Below the pieces are notes generated by a model. It saw only the letters and a program-made list of their open reading frames with translations. It had not been told where the DNA came from and did not search any database. From an uncultured Rhodospirillaceae bacterium (lineage in GTDB: Bacteria; Pseudomonadota; Alphaproteobacteria; Reyranellales; Reyranellaceae), in NCBI GenBank assembly GCA_945952105.1, contig CAMFGZ010000002.1, positions 264,775-328,774 on the forward strand: a stretch of DNA of 64,000 bases. The letters run 5' to 3'. Position numbers and translations under genes: made by a program. The stretch's first letter is position 1. Every line of letters starts with the position of its first letter. Positions 28,387 through 37,617 of this stretch are shown piece after piece.

Positions 28387-28992
28387 ATGGCACATCCTGT
28401 CCCTAATTTCCTCCTTGGCCGCCGCTACATTCTTTGCGGTGCCCTTGCGGCACTCGCGGTCCCGGCCACGGCCGCACCGAGCCTGGCCGGCGTGAAACCC
28501 GAAATGGCCAAGGGCGCCATGGAGCGCTTCAAGCTCGCCCAGGCGCCCAAGCCGCTGCCCGACCTCGAGATCCAGGACTCCGACGACAAACCGATGAAGC
28601 TCGGCGACCTCAAGGGCAAAGTCGTGCTGCTGAACTTCTGGGCCACCTGGTGCGCGCCTTGCGTGAAGGAAATGCCGAGCCTCGACCGGCTGCAGGCGGC
28701 ATTCCCGAAGGACAGGTTCCTGATCGTACCGCTGTCGATCGACGGGCCGTCCAAGCCCAAGGTCGCGCCTTTCTACAAGGACCAGAAGCTGGCGAACCTC
28801 GGCATCTATTTCGACAAGGGCCGCAAGGCGATGCAGGGGCTCGACGTCACTCTGCTGCCGACGTCGATCCTGGTCGACGCCAAGGGCCGCGAACTCGGCC
28901 GTATCGAGGGCGATGCCGACTGGGACATGCCCGAATCCATCGCGCTGATGAAAGCGGCGATGGGCAAGGACGCGGCAAAGGACAAGGGCTGA
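28387..28992 (+). CDS. TlpA-like thioredoxin-fold protein, exported
   Basis: 201 residues. The N-terminal hydrophobic segment (YILCGALAALAVPATA) is a signal peptide or anchor. The thioredoxin domain has LLNFWATWCAPCVKEMPSL with the redox pair Cys89/Cys92, and the cis-Pro in LLPTSILVD. TlpA-type proteins reduce periplasmic disulfides, often for cytochrome maturation. ATG 28387 is preferred because AGGA at 28374-28377 is nine bases away; ATG 28378 would have no spacer. It lies divergent from argH, a common alphaproteobacterial arrangement. Confidence 0.86.
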   Translation: MAHPVPNFLLGRRYILCGALAALAVPATAAPSLAGVKPEMAKGAMERFKLAQAPKPLPDLEIQDSDDKPMKLGDLKGKVVLLNFWATWCAPCVKEMPSLDRLQAAFPKDRFLIVPLSIDGPSKPKVAPFYKDQKLANLGIYFDKGRKAMQGLDVTLLPTSILVDAKGRELGRIEGDADWDMPESIALMKAAMGKDAAKDKG

Positions 28993-29034
28993 CTGGCGCC
29001 AACTTACCCCGCGTTGGTGCATAATGCGGCCGAC

Positions 29035-29964
29035 ATGACGCCGCCTCCCGCGACCCCCGACGCCGTTGCCATCGAACTCAATGCGGTGCTGGTCGCCCTG
29101 ACGGCGAACCAGCCGCAGGTCCTCACCCTCGACGATGGCGCGCTGTTGCCGTCGGGACCGTTTGCAACCGAGCATCCGACCCTGCAGAGCGGCGTACGGG
29201 CCTGGGTCGAACGGCAAACCAATCATCCGCTGGGGTATGTCGAGCAGCTCTACACGTTCGCCGACCGGAATCGCCCGGCCTCGGACGGAAGGCGGCGCGT
29301 CGTGTCGATCAGCTATCTCGGCCTCACCCGCGAGCGGCTGTCGGCCGGCGCGCGCGATCCGGAATGGCGCAGCTGGTACCGCTATTTCCCGTGGGAGGAT
29401 TGGCGGACAGGCCCCTCGCCCCTTGTCGCCCAATCGATCCTGCCGCAACTCGCGAAATGGGCGAGCGCGGGCGATGCGGCGGGCCGGCGCGAGCGGCAGC
29501 AGCGGATCGAGATGAACTTCGGCGACAGGATCGAGACCTGGAACGAGGATCTGGTCCTGCAGCGCTATGAGCTGCTCTACGAGGCCGGCCTGGTGCCCGA
29601 GGCCAAACGGCCCGCCGTCGAGACCGTGCCCGGAATGCCGATGCGCCACGACCACCGCCGGATCCTCGCCACCGGGATCGCGCGGCTCAGGGCAAAGATC
29701 AAATACCGTCCCGTCTTCTTCGAACTGATGCCACCGGAATTCACGCTGCTGCAGCTCCAGCGTGCCGTCGAGGCCCTGGCGGGGCGCCCGATGCACAAAC
29801 AGAACTTCCGCCGCCTTATCGACCTGCAGGGGCTGGTCGAACCGACGGGCGCCTCGACCTCTGAAGCGCGCGGGAGGCCCGCGAAGCTGTTCCGCTTCCG
29901 CCGCGAGGTCGTGCTCGAACGCGCCGTCGCCGGCACCAAGCTCCCCCTCTCCCGTCCGATCTGA
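29035..29964 (+). CDS. nadQ: NadQ-like transcriptional regulator of NAD synthesis (Nudix-related, COG4111)
   Basis: 309-residue protein with a degenerate Nudix-like N-terminal half (QPQVLTLDDGALLPSGPF ... VVSISYLGLTRE) and a C-terminal winged-helix region (FELMPPEFTLLQLQRAVEALAGRPMHKQNFRRLID). The Nudix catalytic box is absent. This layout matches the predicted alphaproteobacterial NAD regulator NadQ, related to NrtR. It lies directly before nadA and nadC, and palindromic sites sit in the 72-base gap. ATG 29035 is used; a TTG 21 bases earlier is in frame. A half-site-like GTGCATAATGCGG (29017-29029) just before its start suggests autoregulation. Confidence 0.85.
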   Translation: MTPPPATPDAVAIELNAVLVALTANQPQVLTLDDGALLPSGPFATEHPTLQSGVRAWVERQTNHPLGYVEQLYTFADRNRPASDGRRRVVSISYLGLTRERLSAGARDPEWRSWYRYFPWEDWRTGPSPLVAQSILPQLAKWASAGDAAGRRERQQRIEMNFGDRIETWNEDLVLQRYELLYEAGLVPEAKRPAVETVPGMPMRHDHRRILATGIARLRAKIKYRPVFFELMPPEFTLLQLQRAVEALAGRPMHKQNFRRLIDLQGLVEPTGASTSEARGRPAKLFRFRREVVLERAVAGTKLPLSRPI

Positions 29965-29968
29965 AAAC

Positions 29969-30032
29969 TTGACCTCATTAATGCTCATTCTTAGTATAAA
30001 TAATTAATGCTCCTATTGAGCATAATGAGGTG
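29969..30032 (+). promoter_or_regulatory. nadA promoter with NadQ-type operator
   Basis: TTGACC (29969-29974) and TAGTAT (29992-29997), 17 bases apart, make a good -35/-10 pair. Three TAATGCTC-type half-sites overlap it: TAATGCTC at 29979-29986 and 30005-30012, and the inverted GAGCATAA at 30018-30025; the last two form a palindrome with spacer CTATT. The outer arms extend to CCTCATTAATGCTC (29973-29986) and GAGCATAATGAGG (30018-30030). The ribosome site GAGGTG (30027-30032) is at the edge. Repressor bound here would block nadA-nadC. That NadQ is the protein is inferred from position. Confidence 0.82.
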
Positions 30033-30036
30033 TCAG

Positions 30037-31026
30037 ATGTCGCTCGCCTACTCGCCGGACCTGATGGCCCGCACCGCCGCGCTCTATGACCGGGTGAAAT
30101 CCGTGATCCCGTCGATCGAATGGCCGGCCTTTGCCGGCGACATCGACGCCATCCTGACGCTGAAGCGCGAGCGGGATGCCGTGATCCTCGCGCACAACTA
30201 CCAGACGCCGGAAATCTTCCACTGCGTCGCCGACATCGTGGGCGACAGCCTGGCACTGGCCCGCGAGGCCATGAAGGTCGATGCCGGCACGATCGTCCTG
30301 GCCGGCGTCCATTTCATGGCCGAGACGGCGAAGCTCCTGAACCCGGCCAAGCGCGTGCTGATCCCCGACCCCGGCGCCGGCTGCTCGCTCGCCGCCTCGA
30401 TCACCGCCGCCGATGTCCGGCTATTGCGCCAGCGCTATCCTGGCGTCCCCGTCGTCACCTACGTGAACACGTCCGCCGCGGTGAAGGCCGAGAGCGACAT
30501 CTGCTGCACCTCGGGCAACGCGAGGAAGATCGTGGAGAGTCTTGGCGCGCCCAAGGTCATCATGCTGCCCGACGAGTATCTCGCCCAGAACATCGCCGCC
30601 GAGACCGGCGTCGAGATCGTCACCTGGGCCGGACACTGCGAGGTCCACGAACGCTTCACGGCCAGGGACATCAGGCAACTGCGCGAAGGCCATCCTGGTA
30701 TCGTCGTGCTTGCCCACCCCGAATGTCCGCCCGAAGTCGTGGGCGAATCCGATTTCACCGGCTCGACCGCGGCGATGATCGACTATGTCGGTCGCAAGCG
30801 GCCGGCGCGGGTCGTCCTCGTGACCGAATGCTCGATGAGCGACAACGTCGCCGTCCAGCATCCCGGTACCGAGTTCATCCGCCCCTGCAACCTCTGCCCG
30901 CACATGAAGCAGATCACCCTGCCGAAAATCCGCCACGCACTGGAAACGATGCAGCATGAAGTGACCATCGATCCCGCGGTGGCCGAACCGGCCCGACGCG
31001 CGGTCGAACGCATGCTGGAAGTCTGA
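30037..31026 (+). CDS. nadA: Quinolinate synthase A
   Basis: [4Fe-4S] enzyme condensing iminoaspartate with dihydroxyacetone phosphate to quinolinate in de novo NAD synthesis. 329 residues. Cluster cysteines appear in [21 protein letters not shown] and [19 protein letters not shown] and FMAETAK line the substrate site. ATG 30037-30039 follows GAGGTG by four bases; the upstream in-frame ATG at 30007 falls inside the operator. nadC follows ten bases after its stop. The partner nadB (aspartate oxidase) is not in this cluster. Confidence 0.95.
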   Translation: MSLAYSPDLMARTAALYDRVKSVIPSIEWPAFAGDIDAILTLKRERDAVILAHNYQTPEIFHCVADIVGDSLALAREAMKVDAGTIVLAGVHFMAETAKLLNPAKRVLIPDPGAGCSLAASITAADVRLLRQRYPGVPVVTYVNTSAAVKAESDICCTSGNARKIVESLGAPKVIMLPDEYLAQNIAAETGVEIVTWAGHCEVHERFTARDIRQLREGHPGIVVLAHPECPPEVVGESDFTGSTAAMIDYVGRKRPARVVLVTECSMSDNVAVQHPGTEFIRPCNLCPHMKQITLPKIRHALETMQHEVTIDPAVAEPARRAVERMLEV

Positions 31027-31036
31027 GGCCGCCACG

Positions 31037-31885
31037 ATGATCCCCTCCCTTCCCAACCTGCTCGTCGAACCCGCGGTCCGCGCCGCTCTTCTCGAGGATC
31101 TCGGCCGCGCCGGCGATCTCACGACCGACGCGATCGTGCCGGCCACTGCACGGGCAAGGACCGTACTGGTCGCTCGTCAGCCCGGCATCGTGGCTGGACT
31201 CGCCGCGGCAGCAGCGGCGTTCCGGCTGGTCGATCCGGCGATCGAGATCGGGGTGGAGCGTCCGGACGGCACACGCCTCTCGCCCGGCGACCGCATCGCG
31301 ACCATTGCCGGACCAGCGCGCGGCATGCTGACCGCCGAGAGGGTCGCCCTGAATTTCCTCGGCCACCTGAGCGGCGTCGCCACTGGCGCGGACACGTTGG
31401 TCGAGGCGGTGCGAGGCCACAAGGCGCGCATCTGCTGCACGCGCAAGACCATGCCGGGCCTGCGTGCGCTGCAGAAATACGCGGTCCGCGTCGGCGGCGG
31501 CATGAACCATCGCTTCGGCCTCGACGATGGGGTTCTCATCAAGGACAACCATGTCGCCGTGGCGGGCGGCATCCGGCCGGCGATCCTCGCGGCGCGAAGC
31601 GGTGTCGGCCATCTCGTGAAGATCGAAGTCGAGGTCGATACGCTCGATCAACTCGAAGAGGCGCTGGCGACCGGCGTCGATGCGGTCCTGCTCGACAACA
31701 TGACGCCCGAACAGCTCGCCACGGCAGTCCACATGATCGACGGACGCGCCATCGCCGAGGCCTCCGGCCGCATCACCCCGCAGACGGCGCCGGCGATCGC
31801 GGCCAGCGGCGTCGACCTCATTTCAGCCGGCTGGCTGACCCACAGCGCCAGCGTCCTCGACATCGGCCTCGACTGGCAGACGTGA
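31037..31885 (+). CDS. nadC: Nicotinate-nucleotide pyrophosphorylase (carboxylating)
   Basis: Converts quinolinate and PRPP to nicotinate mononucleotide, CO2 and PPi. 282 residues with EDLGRAGDLTTDA, ERVALNFLGHLSGVAT, the CTRKTMPGLRALQKYAV active-site stretch, HRFGLDDGVLIKDNH, and a C-terminal VDLISAGWLTHSA. The gene is the second of nadA-nadC and ends two bases before the convergent small exported protein. Confidence 0.95.
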   Translation: MIPSLPNLLVEPAVRAALLEDLGRAGDLTTDAIVPATARARTVLVARQPGIVAGLAAAAAAFRLVDPAIEIGVERPDGTRLSPGDRIATIAGPARGMLTAERVALNFLGHLSGVATGADTLVEAVRGHKARICCTRKTMPGLRALQKYAVRVGGGMNHRFGLDDGVLIKDNHVAVAGGIRPAILAARSGVGHLVKIEVEVDTLDQLEEALATGVDAVLLDNMTPEQLATAVHMIDGRAIAEASGRITPQTAPAIAASGVDLISAGWLTHSASVLDIGLDWQT

Positions 31886-31887
31886 AG

Positions 31888-32352
31888 TCAGTTGCCAACT
31901 TCGCAGTGCTTGCCCATCTCCTTGCAGACGCGCAGCACGGCCTGGACAACCAGCGACGAGGTCGAGCTCTCACCGGGGCCGGCATGGCCTGCGATCATGA
32001 GCTGGGACACCTCGTCGTTGAACGGCACGACGTTCAGCGTGGCCGTGCGGTCGCCCTCGGCGATCTGGATGCGGCGTTGGCCGGGATCCTGCATCAGGAT
32101 GCGCACCGACGGGTTCTTGCGCGCGAGTTCCAGCGCGGTCGAGAATATCTTATCGGCGTGGGCGTCGAGCAGCACGGTCGCGAAGTCGTAGCCGGCCCGG
32201 CCGTTCTGCTGATTGCCGCCCTCGGTCATCTGGTGGATGCGGCCCAGTGCCTTGCGCGCGACGAACACCCATTGCGCCTGCGCAGGCGCAAGCGGCAGCA
32301 CCAGGCTTGCGAGAATTGTGGCCGCGACGAGAGGCTTGAATATCCGGTGCAT
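31888..32352 (-). CDS. Small exported protein of unknown function
   Basis: 154 residues. The N-terminus has a clear signal peptide (FKPLVAATILASLVLPLAPAQAQ), leaving a soluble domain of about 128 residues (WVFVARKALGRIHQM ... VVQAVLRVCKEMGKHCEVGN) with two cysteines at the end. ATG 32350-32352 starts the signal; a longer frame to 32379 adds nine charged residues. I do not recognise the family. It could share a transcript with the flavin oxidoreductase 28 bases upstream. Confidence 0.68.
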   Translation of the reverse strand: MHRIFKPLVAATILASLVLPLAPAQAQWVFVARKALGRIHQMTEGGNQQNGRAGYDFATVLLDAHADKIFSTALELARKNPSVRILMQDPGQRRIQIAEGDRTATLNVVPFNDEVSQLMIAGHAGPGESSTSSLVVQAVLRVCKEMGKHCEVGN

Positions 32353-32380
32353 GAATCTGCTCCCTTCTGGGCGCCGCATA

Positions 32381-33481
32381 CTACGTCAGTGTCGCGAGCG
32401 ACGAAGCCGAGAAGGGCGCCAGTTCGGAGAAGCGGCCGGCGCGAACCTTGGCCGCCCAGTACGGATCGGCCAGCAGCGCGCGCCCGACCGCGACGAGATC
32501 GAACTCCTCCCTCTCCAGACGCGCTTCGAGTTCGCCGAGATCTCCGATCTCCGAGTCCTCGCGCGTCCGGAAGGTCTGCACGAAGTCGGCACCCTTGAGG
32601 CCGACCGAGCCTACGGTGATGGTGGGCTTGCCGGTGAGCTTCTTTGTCCAGCCCGCGAGGTTGAGCGTCGAGCCCTCGAACTCGGGCTCCCAGAAGCGGC
32701 GCGTCGAGCAATGGAAGATGTCGGTGCCGGCTTCCGTCAGCGGCTCGAGGAAGCGCGCCAGCTCATCCGGCGTCAACGCAAGCCGCGCCGTGAAGTCCTG
32801 CTGCTTCCACTGCGAGAAGCGCAGGATGATCGGATAGCTGGCGCCGACGCGTGCGCGGATCGCCCTCACGATGTCGGCGGCGAAGCGCGTGCGCTGCACG
32901 AAGTCGCCACCCCAGGCATCGCTGCGCTTGTTTGCGCCTTCCCAGAAGAACTGGTCGATCAGGTAGCCGTGCGCACCGTGGATCTCGACGGCATCGAAGC
33001 CGATCTCCTGCGCGACGCCCGCCGCCCGCGCGAAGGCATCGATCGTGTCGGCGATGTCGGCGTCGCTCATCGGCGGGCCGACCTGCTTGCCCGACGCGGC
33101 CAGTCCCGACGGGCCGTCGGACGGCGCCTCGGGATTCCGGCCGGTGCCGGTCTTGCGCATCATGCCCTGGTGCCAAAGCTGCGGCGCGATCTTGCCGCCG
33201 GCGCCATGGACTTCCGCAACCACGCGCCGCCAGCCGTCGAGGCTCGCCGGCGAATGGAAGTCGGGCACGTTGGTGTCGTTGGAAGCCGCCGGCCTGTCGA
33301 CCGTGGTGCCCTCGGTGATGATCAGCCCCACGCCACCCTCGGCGCGGCGACGATAGTAGGCGGCGACATCGGCCCCCGGGATACTGTCGGGGCTCTTGGA
33401 GCGCGTCATCGGCGCCATCACCAGACGATTGGCCAGCGACAGAGACTTCGAGGTGAAGGGGCGGAAGAGCGGGCTGGTCAT
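32381..33481 (-). CDS. Old yellow enzyme-family NADH:flavin oxidoreductase
   Basis: FMN-dependent TIM-barrel ene-reductase of 366 residues. It starts LFRPFTSKSLSLANRLVMAPMTRS, with IITEGTTV, APQLWHQGMM, the active-site EIHGAHGYLIDQFF in the motif with the tyrosine/histidine substrate ligands, and a C-terminal VAVGRALLADP. Members reduce activated C=C bonds of unknown natural substrates; NemA and dienoyl-CoA reductases are relatives. It starts 11 bases after the M81 peptidase stop, so likely shares its transcript. Confidence 0.88.
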   Translation of the reverse strand: MTSPLFRPFTSKSLSLANRLVMAPMTRSKSPDSIPGADVAAYYRRRAEGGVGLIITEGTTVDRPAASNDTNVPDFHSPASLDGWRRVVAEVHGAGGKIAPQLWHQGMMRKTGTGRNPEAPSDGPSGLAASGKQVGPPMSDADIADTIDAFARAAGVAQEIGFDAVEIHGAHGYLIDQFFWEGANKRSDAWGGDFVQRTRFAADIVRAIRARVGASYPIILRFSQWKQQDFTARLALTPDELARFLEPLTEAGTDIFHCSTRRFWEPEFEGSTLNLAGWTKKLTGKPTITVGSVGLKGADFVQTFRTREDSEIGDLGELEARLEREEFDLVAVGRALLADPYWAAKVRAGRFSELAPFSASSLATLT

Positions 33482-33492
33482 GGAATTCTCGC

Positions 33493-34962
33493 TTACGGAA
33501 AGGAGACATCGCCGTAGGGAAAGAACTTCTTCAGGTCGACATGGCGGTACGGCAGGCCATCGAGGCGCACCGTGCCGAGGAAGGGCTCGACCGGTTCGAC
33601 CAGCAGGATGGTCCTGGCAAAGCCGCTGTCGTCGAAGCCGCGGCGGAAGTGAACGCGCGACTTGATGGCGATGGCCTCGAACTGCGCGGGATCGACACCC
33701 GGTCCAACCAGTTCGTCGGGTTCGATCACCTGCACGAGGAAGCGGCTGATCACCACGACGTTGCCGCGGCCGAACCGGACGGCGACGCGCATCGCACCAT
33801 TCACTTCGGTCACACCGACGACGGTGCCGGTGATACGGATTGGCTGGCCGGCGGATTCATCGGCGAGGCCGCCGATCTCCCGATCGAAGGCGTCGCCCGC
33901 TTTCACGCCGTCGGCCTTCAGCCGATCGATGGCCTTCGCGTCGGCGATGGTCGCGATCAGCGTGTCCGACAGATCCTGCGCGATCACTTCCTTCAGGATC
34001 CAGGTCGCGTAGCCCGAGCGGTCGCTGTGATCGGCCAGCACGACCGGCGTCTCGCCGCGCGCCATGGCTTGCCTCGCAAGTCTCACGCCCTCGGGGATCG
34101 GATGGACCTTGGCGGTGTTGAGCAACGCCTCGCGGTGGCGCCACGCCCACGACGACATGTCGTCGGCGACCTTTCGGGCCAGCGCCGCGTTGCCGTTTGT
34201 CATGACCTGGAAGGTCAGTCCGACATCGGGCACGTCGGCGAAGGGAAAGCCGAAGAAGACGTTCACGTAGACGTCGGGCTCGCGCGCTTCCCAGACCAGC
34301 GCGCGCTGCACCAGGTCCATCCACGGCGAAGCGCCGGTCCATTGCAGCACGGTCGGCGTGATGATCGGCACCTTCGCCGTCACCGTCTCCGGCCGGTAGT
34401 CGCCGCGGATCGCGCGCACCAGCATGCGCGCGGCCCGCTCGCCCTGCAGGTGGCTGTCGTAGTGCGGGAAGTACTTCACGGTGAAGGCCATGTCGGCCCA
34501 GGCGAGGAATTCCGCGTCCTCGTTGCCGTGCGGATCGAAGGTGCCGACGATGAAGGCCTTGCGCCCCACCACGTCGCGCACGCGCCGGGCGATGTCGGCT
34601 TCGGGCCGGGCGACACCGCGCACCCCCATCGCGCCGTGCAGGCTGAGATAGACTCCGTCGAACGGCCCCTGCTCCCCGAGAGCCGCCACCATCCGGCCGA
34701 GGAAGGTTTCGTAGGCTTCTGCCGTGATCCAGCCCGAGCCGGTGCCGGTGCGCGGCCAGAGCGGCGATTCGATGCCTACCAGCTCGACGCCGTCATACTC
34801 GCGTGCCACCTTCACGAACCCGCCCATGTAGGACCTGGGATCGTGCGCCAGCAGCGCCTCGCCGCTGGCGGGTGAACCGGGATAGATGAAATCCGCCAGC
34901 GTGGTGTCGTTCGGCAGGAACGTCACCGTCTCATGGGCGAACTGCAGGACGGCGATACGCAT
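33493..34962 (-). CDS. M81-family metallopeptidase (MlrC-like)
   Basis: 489 residues of the MlrC/DUF1485 family, named after the microcystinase cluster protein. Metal-ligand candidates are visible in FAHETVTF, SLHGAMG, GTFDPHGNED and YFPHYDSHL. C-terminal domain motifs VLADHSDRSGYA and KSRVHFRRGF are also present. The peptide or ureide substrate of this homologue is unknown; many occur far from any toxin pathway and near catabolic genes. It lies 16 bases downstream of hbd, possibly in the etfBA-hbd transcript, and is followed by the flavin oxidoreductase. Confidence 0.87.
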   Translation of the reverse strand: MRIAVLQFAHETVTFLPNDTTLADFIYPGSPASGEALLAHDPRSYMGGFVKVAREYDGVELVGIESPLWPRTGTGSGWITAEAYETFLGRMVAALGEQGPFDGVYLSLHGAMGVRGVARPEADIARRVRDVVGRKAFIVGTFDPHGNEDAEFLAWADMAFTVKYFPHYDSHLQGERAARMLVRAIRGDYRPETVTAKVPIITPTVLQWTGASPWMDLVQRALVWEAREPDVYVNVFFGFPFADVPDVGLTFQVMTNGNAALARKVADDMSSWAWRHREALLNTAKVHPIPEGVRLARQAMARGETPVVLADHSDRSGYATWILKEVIAQDLSDTLIATIADAKAIDRLKADGVKAGDAFDREIGGLADESAGQPIRITGTVVGVTEVNGAMRVAVRFGRGNVVVISRFLVQVIEPDELVGPGVDPAQFEAIAIKSRVHFRRGFDDSGFARTILLVEPVEPFLGTVRLDGLPYRHVDLKKFFPYGDVSFP

Positions 34963-34978
34963 CGCGCCGTCCGTCTCG

Positions 34979-35851
34979 TCAGCGCGTCGGAACCGGGCGT
35001 TCGCCGGAATAGTCGTAGAAGCCGCGCTTGACCTTGCGGCCGATCCAGCCGGCCTCGACGTACTTCACCAGCAGCGGGCACGGACGGTACTTCGAATCGG
35101 CCAGGCCCTCGTGCAGCACCTGCATCACAGACAGGCAGGTATCGAGACCGATGAAATCGGCGAGTTCGAGCGGGCCCATCGGATGGTTGGCGCCGAGCTT
35201 CATGCCGGTGTCGATGGCCTCGACATTGCCGACGCCCTCGTAGAGCGCATACACCGCCTCGTTGATCATCGGCAGCAGGATGCGGTTCACGATGAACGCC
35301 GGGAAGTCCTCGGCGTTGACCGGCTTCTTCTCGAGCTTGACCACGACCTCGCGCACCGTGCGGAAGGTCTCCTCCTCCGTGGCGATGCCGCGGATCAGCT
35401 CGACCAGGCCCATCAGCGGGACCGGGTTCATGAAGTGCATGCCCATGAACTTGCCGGGCCGGTCTGTGACCGAGGCCAGCCGCGTCACCGAGATCGACGA
35501 GGTATTGGTCGCCAGCAGGACGTTGGCCGGCAGGCCTTCGCAGACCTTCTTGAAGATCTCGCGCTTAACCGCTTCGTTCTCGGTCGCGGCCTCGATAATC
35601 AGGTCGCAGTCGCCGAGCGGCTTGTAGTCGGTGGCGGTCGAGATGCGGCCGAGCGCCGAGTCCTTGTCCTCGGGACGGATCATGCCACGGCCGATCTGCC
35701 GGTCCATGTTCCGCCCGATCGCGTCGATGCCCTTGTCGAGATGCGGCTGGTCGACATCCACGAGACGGATCTCAAAGCCCTTCAATGCGCAGACATGGGC
35801 GATGCCGCTGCCCATCTGGCCGGCACCGATGACGCCGATGCGCTTGATCAT
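34979..35851 (-). CDS. hbd: 3-hydroxybutyryl-CoA dehydrogenase
   Basis: NAD(P)-dependent oxidation of 3-hydroxyacyl-CoA, or the reverse reduction of acetoacetyl-CoA. 290 residues. Rossmann loop GVIGAGQMGSGIAHV (6-20) and the catalytic stretch MGMHFMNPVPLM with its histidine; the C-terminal domain holds GLDTCLSVMQVLHEG. Directly follows etfA by 21 bases, an arrangement seen in butyrate and fatty acid oxidation clusters. It could feed the ethylmalonyl-CoA pathway or PHB cycle. Confidence 0.93.
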   Translation of the reverse strand: MIKRIGVIGAGQMGSGIAHVCALKGFEIRLVDVDQPHLDKGIDAIGRNMDRQIGRGMIRPEDKDSALGRISTATDYKPLGDCDLIIEAATENEAVKREIFKKVCEGLPANVLLATNTSSISVTRLASVTDRPGKFMGMHFMNPVPLMGLVELIRGIATEEETFRTVREVVVKLEKKPVNAEDFPAFIVNRILLPMINEAVYALYEGVGNVEAIDTGMKLGANHPMGPLELADFIGLDTCLSVMQVLHEGLADSKYRPCPLLVKYVEAGWIGRKVKRGFYDYSGERPVPTR

Positions 35852-35872
35852 GATGGGAGTCCTCGGGTTGGC

Positions 35873-36808
35873 TTACTTTTTCTCGACGGCGGCGGTCAGC
35901 TCGGGGACGATCTGGAACAGGTCGCCCACGATGCCGTAGTCGGCAACCTGGAAGATCGGTGCTTCCTCGTCCTTGTTGATCGCCACGATGGTCTTGCTGT
36001 CCTTCATGCCGGCGAGATGCTGGATGGCGCCGGAGATGCCGATGGCGATGTAGAGGTCGGGCGCGACCACCTTGCCGGTCTGGCCGACCTGGTAGTCGTT
36101 CGGCACGTAACCCGCATCGACCGCGGCGCGGCTGGCGCCGAGACCGGCGCCGAGCTTGTCGGCCAGGGCCTCGAGCATCTTGAAATTGTCGCCGCTCTGC
36201 AGGCCGCGGCCGCCGCTGACGACGATCTTGGCGCTGGTGAGCTCGGGACGCTCGCTCTTGGAGAGCTCGGCGCCGACGAAGGACGAAAGCCCCGCGGTGC
36301 CCGTGCCGGCGATCTGCTCGATCGCGGCCGAACCGCCGCCCGCCGCCGCCTTGAAGTTGGTCGGACGGACGGTGACGATCTTGATCTTGTCGGTGCTCTG
36401 GACAGTCGCCATGGCGTTGCCGGCGTAGATCGGACGGACGAAGGTGTCGGGCGAGACGACCTGGATCGCTTCCGAGACCTGCGCGACGTCGAGCAGGGCC
36501 GCGGCGCGCGGCGCCACGTTCTTGCCGACCGAATCCGCCGCCATGACGACGTGGCTGTAGTTCGGCGCGAGCTTCACGACCAGCGGCGCGATATCCTCGG
36601 CCAGCCAGTTGGCGTAGGCCGCATCCTCGGCCTGCAGCACCTTGGCGACACCCTGGATCGCGGCCGCCGACTTGGCCGCCTCGCCGGCGTTGCTGCCGGC
36701 CACCAGGACGTGAACCTCGGGATCCATCTGGGCCGCGGCCGCTACGGCGTTGGCAACGTTGGCGCGGACGGTCTTGCCGTCATGCGCGGCGACGACGAGG
36801 ACGGCCAT
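35873..36808 (-). CDS. etfA: Electron transfer flavoprotein alpha subunit
   Basis: FAD-binding subunit carrying electrons from acyl-CoA dehydrogenases to ETF:ubiquinone oxidoreductase. 311 residues; the C-terminal FAD domain shows [34 protein letters not shown] in its usual order, and [15 protein letters not shown]. One base separates it from etfB. The acyl-CoA dehydrogenase Mcd in this window is one probable donor. Confidence 0.96.
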   Translation of the reverse strand: MAVLVVAAHDGKTVRANVANAVAAAAQMDPEVHVLVAGSNAGEAAKSAAAIQGVAKVLQAEDAAYANWLAEDIAPLVVKLAPNYSHVVMAADSVGKNVAPRAAALLDVAQVSEAIQVVSPDTFVRPIYAGNAMATVQSTDKIKIVTVRPTNFKAAAGGGSAAIEQIAGTGTAGLSSFVGAELSKSERPELTSAKIVVSGGRGLQSGDNFKMLEALADKLGAGLGASRAAVDAGYVPNDYQVGQTGKVVAPDLYIAIGISGAIQHLAGMKDSKTIVAINKDEEAPIFQVADYGIVGDLFQIVPELTAAVEKK

Positions 36809-36809
36809 C

Positions 36810-37559
36810 TCAGATCACTCCCGCTTCGTTGCGCAGCTTCTCGACCAGCTCCGCGACGGTCTTCACCTTGATGCCGGCCTTGCGCTTCGGCGGCTCCTCG
36901 ACCTTCAGGGTCTTGAGGCGCGGCGCGACATCGACACCCAGCGCGTCCGGCGCCAGCGTCTCGATCGGCTTCTTCTTGGCCTTCATGATGTTGGGCAGCG
37001 ACGCATAGCGCGGCTCGTTCAGGCGCAGGTCGGTGGTGATCACCGCCGGCATCTTGATCTTGATGTTCTCGAGACCGCCGTCGACCTCGCGCTTCACCTC
37101 GACCGAACCGTCGGCCACGTTGAGCTTGTTGGCGAAGGTGCCGACCGACCAGCCGAGCAGCGCGGCCAGCATCTGGCCGGTCTGGTTGGAGTCGTCGTCG
37201 ATCGCCTGCTTGCCGACGATCACCAGGCCGGGCTGTTCCTTGTCGACCACCGCCTTGAGCAGCTTGGCGACGGCCAGCGGCTGCAACTCGGCATCGGTCT
37301 GGACCAGGACACCGCGGTCGGCGCCCATGGCGAGCGCGGTGCGGATCGTCTCCTGGCACTGGGCCGGGCCCGCGGAGAAAGCGATGACTTCGGTCGCAGC
37401 GCCCTTCTCTTTCATGCGGATCGCCTCTTCCACGGCGATCTCATCGAAGGGGTTCATGGACATCTTGACGTTGGCCGTCTCGACACCCGTGTTATCGGCC
37501 TTTACGCGGATCTTGACGTTGTAGTCGATGACCCGCTTGACCGCGACCAGCACTTTCAT
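36810..37559 (-). CDS. etfB: Electron transfer flavoprotein beta subunit
   Basis: AMP-binding partner of EtfA. 249 residues: [32 protein letters not shown], and the recognition loop around [16 protein letters not shown]. First gene of etfB-etfA-hbd; a promoter with a TTGTGC-type motif lies upstream. Confidence 0.96.
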   Translation of the reverse strand: MKVLVAVKRVIDYNVKIRVKADNTGVETANVKMSMNPFDEIAVEEAIRMKEKGAATEVIAFSAGPAQCQETIRTALAMGADRGVLVQTDAELQPLAVAKLLKAVVDKEQPGLVIVGKQAIDDDSNQTGQMLAALLGWSVGTFANKLNVADGSVEVKREVDGGLENIKIKMPAVITTDLRLNEPRYASLPNIMKAKKKPIETLAPDALGVDVAPRLKTLKVEEPPKRKAGIKVKTVAELVEKLRNEAGVI

Positions 37560-37617
37560 CGCGTTGCGCCTATCGGTGAGTTGCGGCCGGACTGACCCGT
37601 CCGGCGAAGGGGATTTC

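Noticed and set aside
28372..29988. 538-codon minus-strand frame opposite the TlpA-like and nadQ genes
   Set aside because: Spans two real genes and their gap on the opposite strand and has no motifs.
36750..37595. 281-codon plus-strand frame opposite etfB
   Set aside because: Antisense of a highly conserved gene with composition typical of a shadow.
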